Positions 55,101 to 62,748 of a stretch of 64,000 nt of DNA are shown here, one piece after another (the stretch's first letter is position 1; each line of letters starts with the position of its first letter). The position numbers were made by a program, and so were the translations under genes. The DNA comes from Pseudomonadota bacterium (GTDB taxonomy: Bacteria; Pseudomonadota; Gammaproteobacteria; Steroidobacterales; Steroidobacteraceae), in contig JAJZFQ010000233.1 in NCBI GenBank assembly GCA_021805275.1, positions 59,462 through 123,461 of the forward strand, given 5' to 3'. Under the pieces are notes generated by a model. That model made no database searches and was not told the origin of the DNA. It saw nothing but the letters and a program-made list of their open reading frames with translations.

Positions 55101-55634
55101 AGGATACTCGCCGAGGCGAGCGAGCCGGTCGCCGCGCCCGCTGATTCCGTCACGACCCTGCCGCCTCTCGAGCTCGCTCGCTACCTGGCCAGGGCGCCGC
55201 TGATATTCGTCGAACTGCATCTGGTCGATAGCCATGGCCAGGTATTGAGCGAAAATGTCTACTGGCAGGGTCGTAGCACCCGAGATCTGCGTCTGCTCGA
55301 CACTTTGACGCCGCAGCGGATCGCCGTCGTCGCGCATGACATCGGCCTTGACGAGTCAGGGCGAGACCGACTGGTATCGGTCGAGCTGACAAACCGAGGG
55401 ATCGAGCCGGCAGTGGCGGTCAAGATCACTGCTCTCAATGCGCACGGTCGACGCGTGCTGCCGGCCTACTACGGCGCGAATTTCGTGACTTTGTTGCGGG
55501 GCGAGCGCCGCAGTGTGGTCATTCGCTGCCCGCGGCGCGGCTCACGTTGCGCGCGGATCGCCCTTTCGGGCTGGAATATCCAGCCGGTGTCTGTCGCGAT
55601 CGCAGCGGCTGCCCGGAGTGGGCATGCCCGATAG
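52125..55634 (+). CDS. GH2 exo-beta-glycosidase with N-terminal LamG-like domain
   Basis: A 1169-residue exported enzyme. Signal peptide about 1-25; residues about 40-185 form a concanavalin/LamG-like fold ('WSLTGWVRPTP', 'GGTWSAVAATYDGHQAHLYLDGRLIA'). A GH2 jelly-roll ('NYWYRTVFTAPASWRGKQLTLRFDGVNYAAVVWLNGERLG') is followed by Ig-like and barrel domains. The acid/base is probably Glu771 in 'WFGRNEG', the nucleophile Glu829 in 'FSVEVGTPS'; 'GSGPYDYREPVQYF' between them matches exo-beta-glucosaminidase/beta-mannosidase subgroups. ATG 52125 has GAGGGG upstream and opens the signal peptide. Likely substrates are beta-mannosides or beta-glucosaminides. It overlaps the AGE gene by 11 bases. Confidence 0.9.
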   Translation: MRTMSVICLLALLGTAGACPVAVAGVSATDNAGPYNVQILAGGIGLTRPLAQQAAILAPNAPWSLTGWVRPTPGLPRVAIVGGFGHSSGSGCDCVVLRDGRLQLWLSGGARLRTRVDLPGGTWSAVAATYDGHQAHLYLDGRLIAVQRVATARARPLMLIAPVTAVGHFGGFLVHWRVHEHALSVHTVRQLAGAPPAFDLVEFFRVGVGWPLQKRSWRGLQHPQDPWTLPQSRAQVMPWNPHVQIGARVPARLALRSRGHGTWLLKGWRLVAASAVAQRGELISRPGFDDRGWYAAVVPGTVLTTLVARGVYPDPYYGLNNLSIPESLSRQNYWYRTVFTAPASWRGKQLTLRFDGVNYAAVVWLNGERLGAIRGAFIRGTFDVTGKLAAGRRNALAVRVSPPPHPGIPYEKSIGAGPGGNGGRMALDGPTFIDTEGWDWMPPVRDRDTGIWQQVLIHAGGELLLRHPHVITHLPLPRTDSADVSISVSIENRHRTAVSATLVAQFGTVTIRDRIVLPPGRTRVRLRPGQFPMLHVRHPHLWWPNGYGDPYLYTLSLKLYDHHSGPRTAVLSDSRTLHFGIREITYELSLFGGHGRLHRVVVDPTEGRLLGEPTLVDVRHRAIKQTPNGWAASLSPAGEDSPAVRADPDSSSLSPYLAIRVNGVRIAARGGNWGMDDAMKRITRARLEPYFRLTRQAHLDVIRNWLGQNTEPVFYRLADEYGLLVLNDFWESTQNFQLQAENPQRFLANARDVIERYRNHPSIALWFGRNEGVPQPILNRGLAHLLGSLDGTRLYLPSSNRINLQGSGPYDYREPVQYFTTLARGFSVEVGTPSLASLRSLEAMMPRADLWPVSDDYAYHDWNFGGNGDVRVFMRALVAQLGAPRSLRDLERKAQLMDYVSYRAIFEGFNAHLWTANSGRLLWMTQPAWPSNIWQIYTSDYDTAGAYFGVKEACQPVHVQMNLPNFALAVVNTTRVAHVRLTLSSEIASLRGRILAEASEPVAAPADSVTTLPPLELARYLARAPLIFVELHLVDSHGQVLSENVYWQGRSTRDLRLLDTLTPQRIAVVAHDIGLDESGRDRLVSVELTNRGIEPAVAVKITALNAHGRRVLPAYYGANFVTLLRGERRSVVIRCPRRGSRCARIALSGWNIQPVSVAIAAAARSGHAR

Positions 55635-56781
55635 CCACCGTCGCGATGCGTTCGGACGCTGGCTGCTGTCCGAGGCTTATCCGCTCTGGTCACGATGCGC
55701 CTGGGACGAGCGGCAGGGTGGATTCTACGAGCGGCTCGCCGCCACTGGGCCTGTCTTGAGCGACCCGCGCCGTGCTCGCGTGCAACTGCGCCAGATTTAT
55801 TCGTTCGCGTGTGCGCCCGGACTTGGTTGGGGGGGAGATGTGCGCGAACTCGTCGCCGACGGACTGACCCACCTGCGTCTACGCTATGTGCGCGAGGACG
55901 GTCTGGTGCGTGCCGTAGTCGGACCCGACGGGTCCGTGGTGGAGGACCGTGCGCTGCTTTACGATCAGGCGTTCGCGTTGCTGGCGTTTGCTGCCGCCCA
56001 TCGAGTACTGGGGCATGACGGTGGGTTGAAGCACGCCGCCGAGGCGCTTCTCGAGCGAATCCAATCGACATTCAAGCGCCGTGGACCCGGGTTTCGCTCC
56101 GAGGGTACGATCGAGCGCCCACTGTCGTCCAATCCCCACATGCACCTTCTGGAGGCAGCCCTGGCATGGCGTTCGCTCTCGGACGACCCGCGGTGGAGTC
56201 AGCTCGTCGAGGAACTGGTCGAGTTGGCTCTAGACCACCTGATCGATGCGTCAAGCGGAATCCTGCGGGAACATTCCGACGTTGTGGGGACGCGCTATGC
56301 GGGGATTCAGGGCAGATTGGTCGAGCCTGGACATCATTTCGAATGGGCGTGGCTTCTGTTGCGCGCCGGGGTGGCAGGGTCACTCTGCGCTGGTCGTGTC
56401 TCGCAGAGGCAGGAGCGTACGGCGACATTCGCGGCGGCGAGGCGGCTCATTGCCGTCGGCGAGTCTTACGGTGTCCGAAACGGCGTGGCCGTCAACGCCT
56501 TGCTCGATGACATGAGCGTGTACGACCCGCGGGCTCGCCTGTGGCCTCAAGCCGAGCGGTTGAAGGCGCATGCCCTCATGGCGCGCCTGACCGCAGAGCC
56601 GGATCACGGTCGGCTGGCCGCCGAGGCGCTCGACTCTCTGCTGCGCTATCTCGATACGGGTGCCCGCGGGTTGTGGCATGACCAGAGGCTGCCCGACGGC
56701 GGATTTGTCAGCGAACCGTCACCGGCGAGCAGCTTCTATCACATCGTATGCGCTGCCCAGGAGGTGACGGGGAGTCTGTAA
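55624..56781 (+). CDS. AGE-family epimerase/isomerase
   Basis: A 385-residue cytosolic (alpha/alpha)6-barrel protein of the N-acylglucosamine 2-epimerase superfamily. Typical blocks are 'YPLWSRCAWDERQGGFYERL', 'LYDQAFALLAFAAAHRVL', 'NPHMHLLEAALAWRSLS', 'LVEPGHHFEWAWLLLRA' (catalytic His) and 'LWPQAERLKAHALMARL'. Family members interconvert mannose and fructose, GlcNAc and ManNAc, or cellobiose and Glc-Man. It overlaps the end of the GH2 gene by 11 bases, so it probably processes the GH2 product; with the fructokinase-like ROK enzyme nearby, a mannose isomerase is favoured (inference). Confidence 0.9.
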   Translation: MPDSHRRDAFGRWLLSEAYPLWSRCAWDERQGGFYERLAATGPVLSDPRRARVQLRQIYSFACAPGLGWGGDVRELVADGLTHLRLRYVREDGLVRAVVGPDGSVVEDRALLYDQAFALLAFAAAHRVLGHDGGLKHAAEALLERIQSTFKRRGPGFRSEGTIERPLSSNPHMHLLEAALAWRSLSDDPRWSQLVEELVELALDHLIDASSGILREHSDVVGTRYAGIQGRLVEPGHHFEWAWLLLRAGVAGSLCAGRVSQRQERTATFAAARRLIAVGESYGVRNGVAVNALLDDMSVYDPRARLWPQAERLKAHALMARLTAEPDHGRLAAEALDSLLRYLDTGARGLWHDQRLPDGGFVSEPSPASSFYHIVCAAQEVTGSL

Positions 56782-56887
56782 AGGGACCGTGCGCATCCAG
56801 GCCCGGTGTGGCATGACGAGGGCGGCTGCGCGACTTTCCCGTCGCCAGGCCGGATCCGGCGGGGGCGCTGAGTGCCGCTGCAGTGCG

Positions 56888-57946
56888 TCAGCGTCTGCGC
56901 GGGACCGGCGCTCGCGCGAGCGAGTCACGCAGAATGAGTTCGAGGTCGAGGCGCGGGCGCGGCACCGGCTGCGGCCACCCGTGCTGGTGCGGTTTGTGCT
57001 GGATGATGAGATCCACCGAAATGCGTGCAATCGCCCGGACGGGTTGGCGAACGGTGGTGAGCTGCGGCCAGAGCATGGTCGCGATGGGAGCATCGTCGAA
57101 CCCGACGATCGACAGTTCCTCGGGAAGCGCGAGGTTCATCTGCCGGGCGACGCACATGGCGGCTGCGGCCATGTCGTCGTTGCTTGCGAAGATGGCGGTG
57201 GGCGGATGCGCAGATTCGAGGATGCGGCGCGCGCATTCAAGGCCACCAGCGAATTCGAAGGTTCCGGTCTGTACGAGTTGTGGATCAATGGGCAGCCCGC
57301 GTGCGTGCATGACGTCGGCGAAACCCAGGTAGCGCTGCTCGGTGACCCGGTGGTCGGGTCGTCCCCGGATGAAGCCGATGCGGCGGTGGCCGTACTCGAC
57401 CAGTTGCGCAGTGAGCTGACGCGCCGCAGCGCGGTCGTCGGTGTCCACCGAGGGAGAGTCGGCGTGCTCGTGGATGGGTGCGATCTGCACGATCGGTATA
57501 CCCGCGTTTGCCAGCGTAGCGCGCACGACCTCGTAATCACTGAGCGGTGGCAGCAAGATCGCCCCCTCGAGGCGCAGTTGACGAATCAGCGTGCTCAGGT
57601 CGCGTGCGAGTCCCGGGTCGTCGGTGTCGACCGGCTCGACCATCAGATGCAGACCCGAATCCCGGCAGCGCTGCACGGCGCCGGTCTGAAACTCGCTCAG
57701 ATAGTCGCCGGGTCGGTTGTAGAACAACCCGACCAGGAAAGACCGGGCACCGGCGAGACTGCGCGCGTTCAGATTGGGCTGGTAATCGAGTCGTTCGATG
57801 ACCTCGAGGACCCGCCGGCGCGTCTGGTCGCGCACTCCGCGCTCATTATTGATAACGCGCGAGACCGTCTTCGAAGAGACACCCGCACGCTGCGCCACCA
57901 TTTCGATCGTCGTGGACTCGCGTCCGGGGCCCGTCTCTTTGATCAT
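56888..57946 (-). CDS. LacI-family transcriptional regulator
   Basis: A 352-residue repressor. The headpiece (about 13-60) is 'TTIEMVAQRAGVSSKTVSRVINNERGVRDQTRRRVLEVIERLDYQPN', continued by the hinge 'ARSLAG'; the rest is a two-lobed sugar-binding domain ('VGLFYNRPGDYLSEFQTGAV', 'ASNDDMAAAAMCVARQMN', 'VGFDDAPIATMLWPQLTTVRQP'). The gene is divergent from an SSS symporter with a palindromic operator between them. The likely inducer is a sugar released by the island's glycosidases. The predicted promoter starts transcription at or next to the ATG, so the mRNA may be leaderless. Confidence 0.93.
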   Translation of the reverse strand: MIKETGPGRESTTIEMVAQRAGVSSKTVSRVINNERGVRDQTRRRVLEVIERLDYQPNLNARSLAGARSFLVGLFYNRPGDYLSEFQTGAVQRCRDSGLHLMVEPVDTDDPGLARDLSTLIRQLRLEGAILLPPLSDYEVVRATLANAGIPIVQIAPIHEHADSPSVDTDDRAAARQLTAQLVEYGHRRIGFIRGRPDHRVTEQRYLGFADVMHARGLPIDPQLVQTGTFEFAGGLECARRILESAHPPTAIFASNDDMAAAAMCVARQMNLALPEELSIVGFDDAPIATMLWPQLTTVRQPVRAIARISVDLIIQHKPHQHGWPQPVPRPRLDLELILRDSLARAPVPRRR

Positions 57947-57951
57947 CGTGC

Positions 57952-57980
57952 TACAATAACGAAAATGTCAGCGCTGTCAA
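57952..57980. promoter_or_regulatory. Divergent lacI/symporter promoters with LacI operator
   Basis: The palindrome TGTCAGCGCTGTCA (57966-57979) has two roles by position. On the minus strand TTGACA (57980-57975), 16 bases, TATTGT (57958-57953) makes a lacI promoter whose -35 is inside the operator. On the plus strand an extended -10 (TGC-TACAAT, 57952-57957) would start the symporter transcript at about 57964, with the operator just downstream. One repressor dimer could close both. Confidence 0.65.
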
Positions 57981-58008
57981 TCAGCGGGCTGCCGAGAAGG
58001 GGGAGGGC

Positions 58009-59604
58009 ATGGGATTCATCAGCGGCGCAGCGTCGCCGGCACCGCTCGATCTGCTCATCGTGGCGGCCTCGACGGCCGGCATCGTGGGTCTCGGGTTGAT
58101 CGTTTCACGGCGCCAGTCGAATCCCGAGGATTACTTTCTCGCCTCCCGCGCAGCGCGCTGGCCCGCGATCGGCCTGGCGCTGTTCGCCTCCAACATCTCG
58201 TCTACTGCCATCATCGGACTGGCCGGTGCGGCCTATGCGCTCGGCATTTCCGTGTACGACTACGAATGGTCGGCAGCGCTCGTGCTGGTGTTCTTCTGCC
58301 TGTTCCTGTTGCCCTCCGTGCTCGCGAGTCGCGTCTATACGATGCCGGAGTTTCTCGAGCGTCGATACGACCGCCGCGTCCGGCTCTACTTTGCGGCCCT
58401 GACGCTATTGCTGATCGTATTCGTGGATTCTGCGGGGGCCCTGTACAGTGGCTCGCTCGTGTGTCGGACGCTGTGGCCGGGCCTGTCGCTCGAGGTCATC
58501 GCCGGGACTCTGGCAGGGGCTGCCGGTCTCTATACCCTGGTCGGCGGGCTGGGCGCACTCATGTGGACCGAATCGGTGCAGGCGCTGCTGCTGATCTCGA
58601 GCGCGTTCGTGGTCGCGGTCGCGGCCTTTGCCAAGGCGGGCGGGTGGCACTCGGTGATGACGCGAGTCAATCCGGCCATGCTCTCGCTAATCCGCCCGAT
58701 AGGCGATCCGGGCGTTCCCTGGCCGGGGCTGCTGTTCGGCATCCCGGTGCTCGGCTTCTATTACTGGTGCACGAATCAATTCATCGTTCAGCGGGTGTTG
58801 TCGGCGCGTGGCCTTGAGGATGGCCGCCGTGGCGCGCTGCTTGCGGGACTGCTGAAGCTTTCGGGACTATTCCTGATGGTGCTACCCGGGACATGCGCCA
58901 TCGTGCTGTTTCCGCACCTGAAACACGCCGATCAGGTCTACCCGACGCTCATGTTCCGGCTGCTCCCCGAGGGGATGCTCGGCTTCGTGGCGGCCGGCTT
59001 CGTCGCAGCCACACTGGCTTCGGTGTCCTCCGCGCTAAATTGCGCCTCTGCGCTCATCACCATGGACGTGGTTCAGCCCCTGGTGAGCCGAATCGCCCCG
59101 CAGCGGCTGGTGCGAGTCGGACGATTGAGCACCGCCGGGCTGCTTCTCATTGCGGTCTTGTGGACGCCACAGATCGAACGCTTCGGGGCGTTGTGGCAGT
59201 ATCTGCAGGCCATGCTGGCCTATGCCGTACCGCCGGTGGTTGCGCTGTTCCTGGGTGGGCTCTTCTGGCGTGGCGCAAATGCGGCGGGCGCGATTGCAAC
59301 CGTTGTGTTCGGCACGTTGTGCGGTATCGCTCTTTTTCTTCTGACCGTCGTGTTGCGGTGCGTCCATCTGCACTTTCTATATGCAGCGCCGCTGTTGCTG
59401 TCGATTGATCTGGCCATTCTGGTCGGCGTGAGTCTGTGGCGTCCCTCAGCGCTGTCAGCCGAGGCGGCCGCCATGGTGTGGAGCGGCGCGCAGTTTCGCG
59501 CAGAGAGCGTACGCCTGAAGAGCCTCACGCTGATGGCCAATTACCGTGTGCAGGCGGCGGCGCTGCTCGCGCTGACCGCATGCATCGTCGTCGCGTTCCG
59601 TTAG
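58009..59604 (+). CDS. Sodium:solute symporter (SSS/SGLT family)
   Basis: A 531-residue inner-membrane protein with about 13-14 helices. SSS landmarks are 'SNPEDYFLASRAARWPAIGLALFASNISSTAIIGLAGAAYALG', 'LPEGMLGFVAAGFVAATLASVSSALNCASALITMDVV' (sodium-site Ser/Thr region) and 'YTLVGGLGALMWTESVQALLLI'. The SGLT branch of this family carries sugars with sodium. GGGGGAGGG precedes ATG 58009. Divergent from lacI with a shared operator, so its substrate is likely the sugar sensed by that regulator. Confidence 0.92.
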   Translation: MGFISGAASPAPLDLLIVAASTAGIVGLGLIVSRRQSNPEDYFLASRAARWPAIGLALFASNISSTAIIGLAGAAYALGISVYDYEWSAALVLVFFCLFLLPSVLASRVYTMPEFLERRYDRRVRLYFAALTLLLIVFVDSAGALYSGSLVCRTLWPGLSLEVIAGTLAGAAGLYTLVGGLGALMWTESVQALLLISSAFVVAVAAFAKAGGWHSVMTRVNPAMLSLIRPIGDPGVPWPGLLFGIPVLGFYYWCTNQFIVQRVLSARGLEDGRRGALLAGLLKLSGLFLMVLPGTCAIVLFPHLKHADQVYPTLMFRLLPEGMLGFVAAGFVAATLASVSSALNCASALITMDVVQPLVSRIAPQRLVRVGRLSTAGLLLIAVLWTPQIERFGALWQYLQAMLAYAVPPVVALFLGGLFWRGANAAGAIATVVFGTLCGIALFLLTVVLRCVHLHFLYAAPLLLSIDLAILVGVSLWRPSALSAEAAAMVWSGAQFRAESVRLKSLTLMANYRVQAAALLALTACIVVAFR

Positions 59605-59807
59605 GTCGACGGGTGAGCCTGTCGCTCAGGGCGCCTGGGGGCGCCGCGCGATCCTGACCGGCGTCCAGAACCGCATCAGGTTCCGGCGCCAGCTGTTGAG
59701 CACCGTGTAGCGTTCGAGGCGGCGTTGCGAGCGGCGGACGGAATCATGAGCGAACGCAATGGTGTGGTGATGAAATCGTGGCGCACATTCAATTGCTCCC
59801 TCACGAT

Positions 59808-61118
59808 ATGACTTCTCGGAATGATCAGTGCGACAGCTCCCGTGGCGCATCCGCCAGTGCGCCTGCGCAAGATGCGGGTGCCGGTCTGACATGGATTCAC
59901 GGTACGGCGCTTTACATTGGCGCGGTCCTCGGCACCGGGGTGATCGCGCTGCCGTCCCTCGCGGCCCGAGCCGCAGGTCCGGCATCACTGCTGGCCTGGC
60001 TGGCGCTGATCGGCCTGTCCGTACCGCTGGCTGTGACTTTCTCAGCGCTCGGTGCGCAGTATCCGGACGCCGGAGGGGTCTCGAGGTGCGTCAAGTTCGC
60101 ATACGGTCGATACCCTGCTGCCGTAGTGGGGTGGTGCTTTCTGTTCGCGGTGCCGGCGGGCGCCCCGGCCGCCGCGATGTTCTCCGGTGCTTACGTGCAG
60201 GCAGCCCTCGGCGGCGGGGCCCCGACCGTCATGCTCACAGCGGTCGCAATGATCATGAGCGTCACGCTGATCAATGTGTTCGGGGTGACGTTCTCCGGAC
60301 GGATCCAGGTGGTCGTGGCGGCGTTGCTGGTGACCTTCCTGGCGACTGCGGTGGGCGCTTCCGTGACGCATTTCCGCGTGCGGAATCTCCATCCGTTCAC
60401 CCCGCACGGTTGGTTCGCCGTCGCGTCAGCCGCGGGCCTGCTCGTATGGAGCTTCGCCGGCTGGGAGGCTATTACGCATCTGGCCGGGGAGTTTCGCCGG
60501 CCCGCCCGTGACATGCCGCGAGCCGCAATAGCGGCGGTCATCGTCGTCGGTGTGCTGTATTTTGCGGTCGCGGCTGCGACGGTGCTGGTGCTCGGTCCCC
60601 GTGCAGCCTCGACAGCCGCGCCGCTCGCGGACCTTCTGGCCGTGGGGTTCGGCGGGCAGGTCAAGCTGCTGGCTGCTGCAGCGGCGCTGCTGCTGACTGC
60701 AGGAACGATGAATGCCTACTTTGCAGGTGCGGCGAAGCTCGGGTCGGCCTTGGGCCGGGACGGAGCGCTACCGGCGTGGTTCGCGCGCGGGAGCGAGGCC
60801 GGCGGCGTTCCTCGCCGCAGTCTTCTGGTCCTCGCCGGTCTCGCGCTGACGATGCTTGCGGTGACGGTCGCGACACACCTGCGTGTCGAGGCGCTGGTGC
60901 TCATGACGACCGGTGCCTTCGTGATCGTGTACATCCTCGGGACGGCAGCGGCGTTGCGATTGCTCGCGCCTCGCTCCTGGGGGCGGCGGGCCGCCGCGTT
61001 CGCATTGATTTTCGACGCTGTGTTGCTCGTAACGACCGGGCGCTATCTGATCTGGTCGCTCGGCATCGCACTGGGGGCGGTCATCTACGTGAGCCGTGCG
61101 CCTCGTGCGCCCGTCTGA
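59808..61118 (+). CDS. APC-superfamily amino-acid permease/exporter
   Basis: A 436-residue inner-membrane protein with 12 helices. The unwound first helix 'WIHGTALYIGAVLGTGVIALPSLAARAAGP' is the APC signature, and 'LVWSFAGWEAITHLAGEFRRPARDMPRAA' is the helix-6 region. The overall look is that of YjeH-like permeases, which export neutral amino acids. A GTG at 59778 would add 10 residues; ATG 59808 is chosen with modest confidence. It follows the symporter by 203 bases and may or may not belong to the sugar island. Confidence 0.85.
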   Translation: MTSRNDQCDSSRGASASAPAQDAGAGLTWIHGTALYIGAVLGTGVIALPSLAARAAGPASLLAWLALIGLSVPLAVTFSALGAQYPDAGGVSRCVKFAYGRYPAAVVGWCFLFAVPAGAPAAAMFSGAYVQAALGGGAPTVMLTAVAMIMSVTLINVFGVTFSGRIQVVVAALLVTFLATAVGASVTHFRVRNLHPFTPHGWFAVASAAGLLVWSFAGWEAITHLAGEFRRPARDMPRAAIAAVIVVGVLYFAVAAATVLVLGPRAASTAAPLADLLAVGFGGQVKLLAAAAALLLTAGTMNAYFAGAAKLGSALGRDGALPAWFARGSEAGGVPRRSLLVLAGLALTMLAVTVATHLRVEALVLMTTGAFVIVYILGTAAALRLLAPRSWGRRAAAFALIFDAVLLVTTGRYLIWSLGIALGAVIYVSRAPRAPV

Positions 61119-61700
61119 ACAACCAGCCAGAGCGCTCTGTCCGCGCGAACCGCTGCGCTGCGGCGGCGTCGCAGGGAAGGGTCGAACGTAGCTGAATCCC
61201 GTCGCGCTCGCCGATGAGGGCGGCGAGCCAATCGACGAACACACGCACGCGCCGGGACGCCTGGCGGCTCCGGAGATAGACGACGTGCAGCGGCGGGGGT
61301 TCCGGGAACCACTCGGGGAGCACCAGGTCAAGCGCGCCGCGCTCCATGGCCTCATCGGCCACGAACGCCGGCAGTTGGGCGATGCCGAGACCGACCTCGG
61401 CGGCGGTTACAAAGCTGTTTCGCCTTCCAGCGCCAGGTGGCCTCGGAAAGCGGTATGGACGGGCTCGCGCTCGTTCGAGAAGACCTATTCCACCGTCTCA
61501 CCTGTGCGGGGCGAGAAGTGGGTGACACTGCGGTGCTGAGCAAGTTCGCTCGGATGGGTGGGGCTGGCGTGTCGACGCAGATAATCCGGTGCCACGCAGG
61601 TGGCGAAGTAAATGAATCCGACCCGGTGGGCGATGCGGCCCGCGGCGCGGACGTTTCCAATCCAGAGCGCGCAGTCGATCGGCTCTGACTCAAGACCGTG
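61081..61700 (-). pseudogene. Broken LysR-family regulator
   Basis: The minus strand carries effector-domain pieces of a LysR regulator in different frames. 'LESEPIDCALWIGNVRAAGRIAHRVGFIYFATCVAPDYLRRHASPTHPSELAQH' ends at a stop near 61485. 'MERGALDLVLPEWFPEPPPLHVVYLRSRQASRRVRVFVDWLAALIG' appears in another frame to about 61081. The DNA-binding N-terminus is missing; the thioredoxin gene occupies that side. At least one frameshift plus the 5' loss make it non-functional. Its end overlaps the permease gene tail by about 38 bases. Confidence 0.75.
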
Positions 61701-62003
61701 ACGGACCAGACCTTTGGCGAACAGGTGCTTCGCCCAACGCACCCCGTGTTCGTGGACTATTGGGCGAGCGGGTGTGGCCCATGCCGCATGATCGGACCGA
61801 TGATCGAGGTCTCCGCCGAGCAGTACGCGGATCGCCTCACGGTGGCCAAGCTGAACATCGATGAGAATCCGCTCACGCCGACCCGCTGTGCCGCAGGCGA
61901 CATCCCCACGCTGGTAATTTTCACGAACGGGCAGCCCGTCGTCACGCGTGTCGGTAGTCTCAGCAGACGGGAGTCGGACGCCCTCATCTCGGCGCATGCC
62001 TGA
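61698..62003 (+). CDS. Thioredoxin-like protein with altered active-site flank
   Basis: A 101-residue thioredoxin fold: 'VFVDYWASGCGPCRMIGPMIEV' carries the CGPC redox pair, 'VAKLNIDENPLTPTRCAAGDIPTLVIFTNGQPV' has the cis-Pro before Thr, and the length is normal. The Trp that precedes CGPC in nearly all thioredoxins (WCGPC) is Gly here, and an extra Cys lies in the usual 'YGIRGIPT' region. It starts with GTG 61698, beside the LysR remnant. It may be redox-active with changed potential or partner choice. Confidence 0.85.
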   Translation: MTDQTFGEQVLRPTHPVFVDYWASGCGPCRMIGPMIEVSAEQYADRLTVAKLNIDENPLTPTRCAAGDIPTLVIFTNGQPVVTRVGSLSRRESDALISAHA

Positions 62004-62269
62004 GGAGACAGAACAGCAGAAGGCAGGTGTGGGCGCTGCGCCCCGTAGGTCGGGCAACTGAGCCCGATGGCAGCGCATCGGGGTGAGCCAGCGGCTCTAC
62101 CCGTCGAGCACGGAGCGGCTGATGACAGTTCGATCGCACTGGGTAATAATGCCTTCGACCATGACTCGACTCGTCGATCACATTGGGCTCATTACCAGCC
62201 CGGCTTTCGCGGAAAGCCGGGGCGGTGGTGTGCGATCTGGCAGTGTTGGAGAGACGAGGACCACGAGCC

Positions 62270-62539
62270 ATGGCTCACGAAGAACAAGAGCGGGAAGTTT
62301 CACAGGCGTTGTGCCTGCGGGTCGTTGCCGAGCGTGATCCCGGCGCGCTCGCGCGCGTGCTCAACTGCTTCACGAGTCTCAATGCGATTCCTCGGCGGGT
62401 GGTGGCGGAATTCAGTATCACCGGTGAGCAGCACATCCGGGTCGACATCGCCGGCCTGACGGAGCGGCATCTGTCTGTGATCGCAGCGAAGCTCGGTCAG
62501 GCGCCGATGATCGAGAGCGCGTATTGGCATCATTTGTGA
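62270..62539 (+). CDS. Stand-alone ACT-domain protein
   Basis: An 89-residue protein with an ACT-like ferredoxin fold: 'LCLRVVAERDPGALARVLNCFTSLNAIPRRVVAEFSITGEQHIRVDIAGLTERHLSVIAAKLGQAPMIESAYWHHL'-type strands and helices, matching the start of acetolactate-synthase small subunits. No ilv gene is near, so a partner enzyme elsewhere is likely. ATG 62270 has GAGGA 11 bases upstream; an earlier frame start at 62183 is not supported by similarity. Convergent with the ACP gene. Confidence 0.72.
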   Translation: MAHEEQEREVSQALCLRVVAERDPGALARVLNCFTSLNAIPRRVVAEFSITGEQHIRVDIAGLTERHLSVIAAKLGQAPMIESAYWHHL

Positions 62540-62748
62540 GCTCCGAGACTGATCTGATCTGGCCGCGCGGGCCGTCTGCCGGAGCCTGCGTCCTCAAGGT
62601 CATCGTGGGTAAGCCGCGAGGGGTGCAAGTTCAGTTTCGCCGCGAGCGGCGCGCCGGCTAGCATGCCGGGCTCGGCAATCCGATACCGTTCCGACGGGAC
62701 GCAACCGGCCGCGTGGACAGGGGACGTGAACGTCATGCGCAAAGCGTC

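Noticed and set aside
54072..55337. 421-codon minus-strand frame inside the GH2 gene
   Set aside because: Out-of-frame composition only; GH2 catalytic motifs are on the plus strand.
56789..58099. 436-codon plus-strand frame antisense to lacI
   Set aside because: LacI headpiece and sugar-binding domain are clear on the minus strand, and the frame would run through the divergent promoter.
59444..59457. Partial copy of the LacI palindrome near the 3' end of the symporter gene
   Set aside because: Only 12 of 14 bases match (outer half-site lost) and no gene start follows closely; likely chance in coding sequence.
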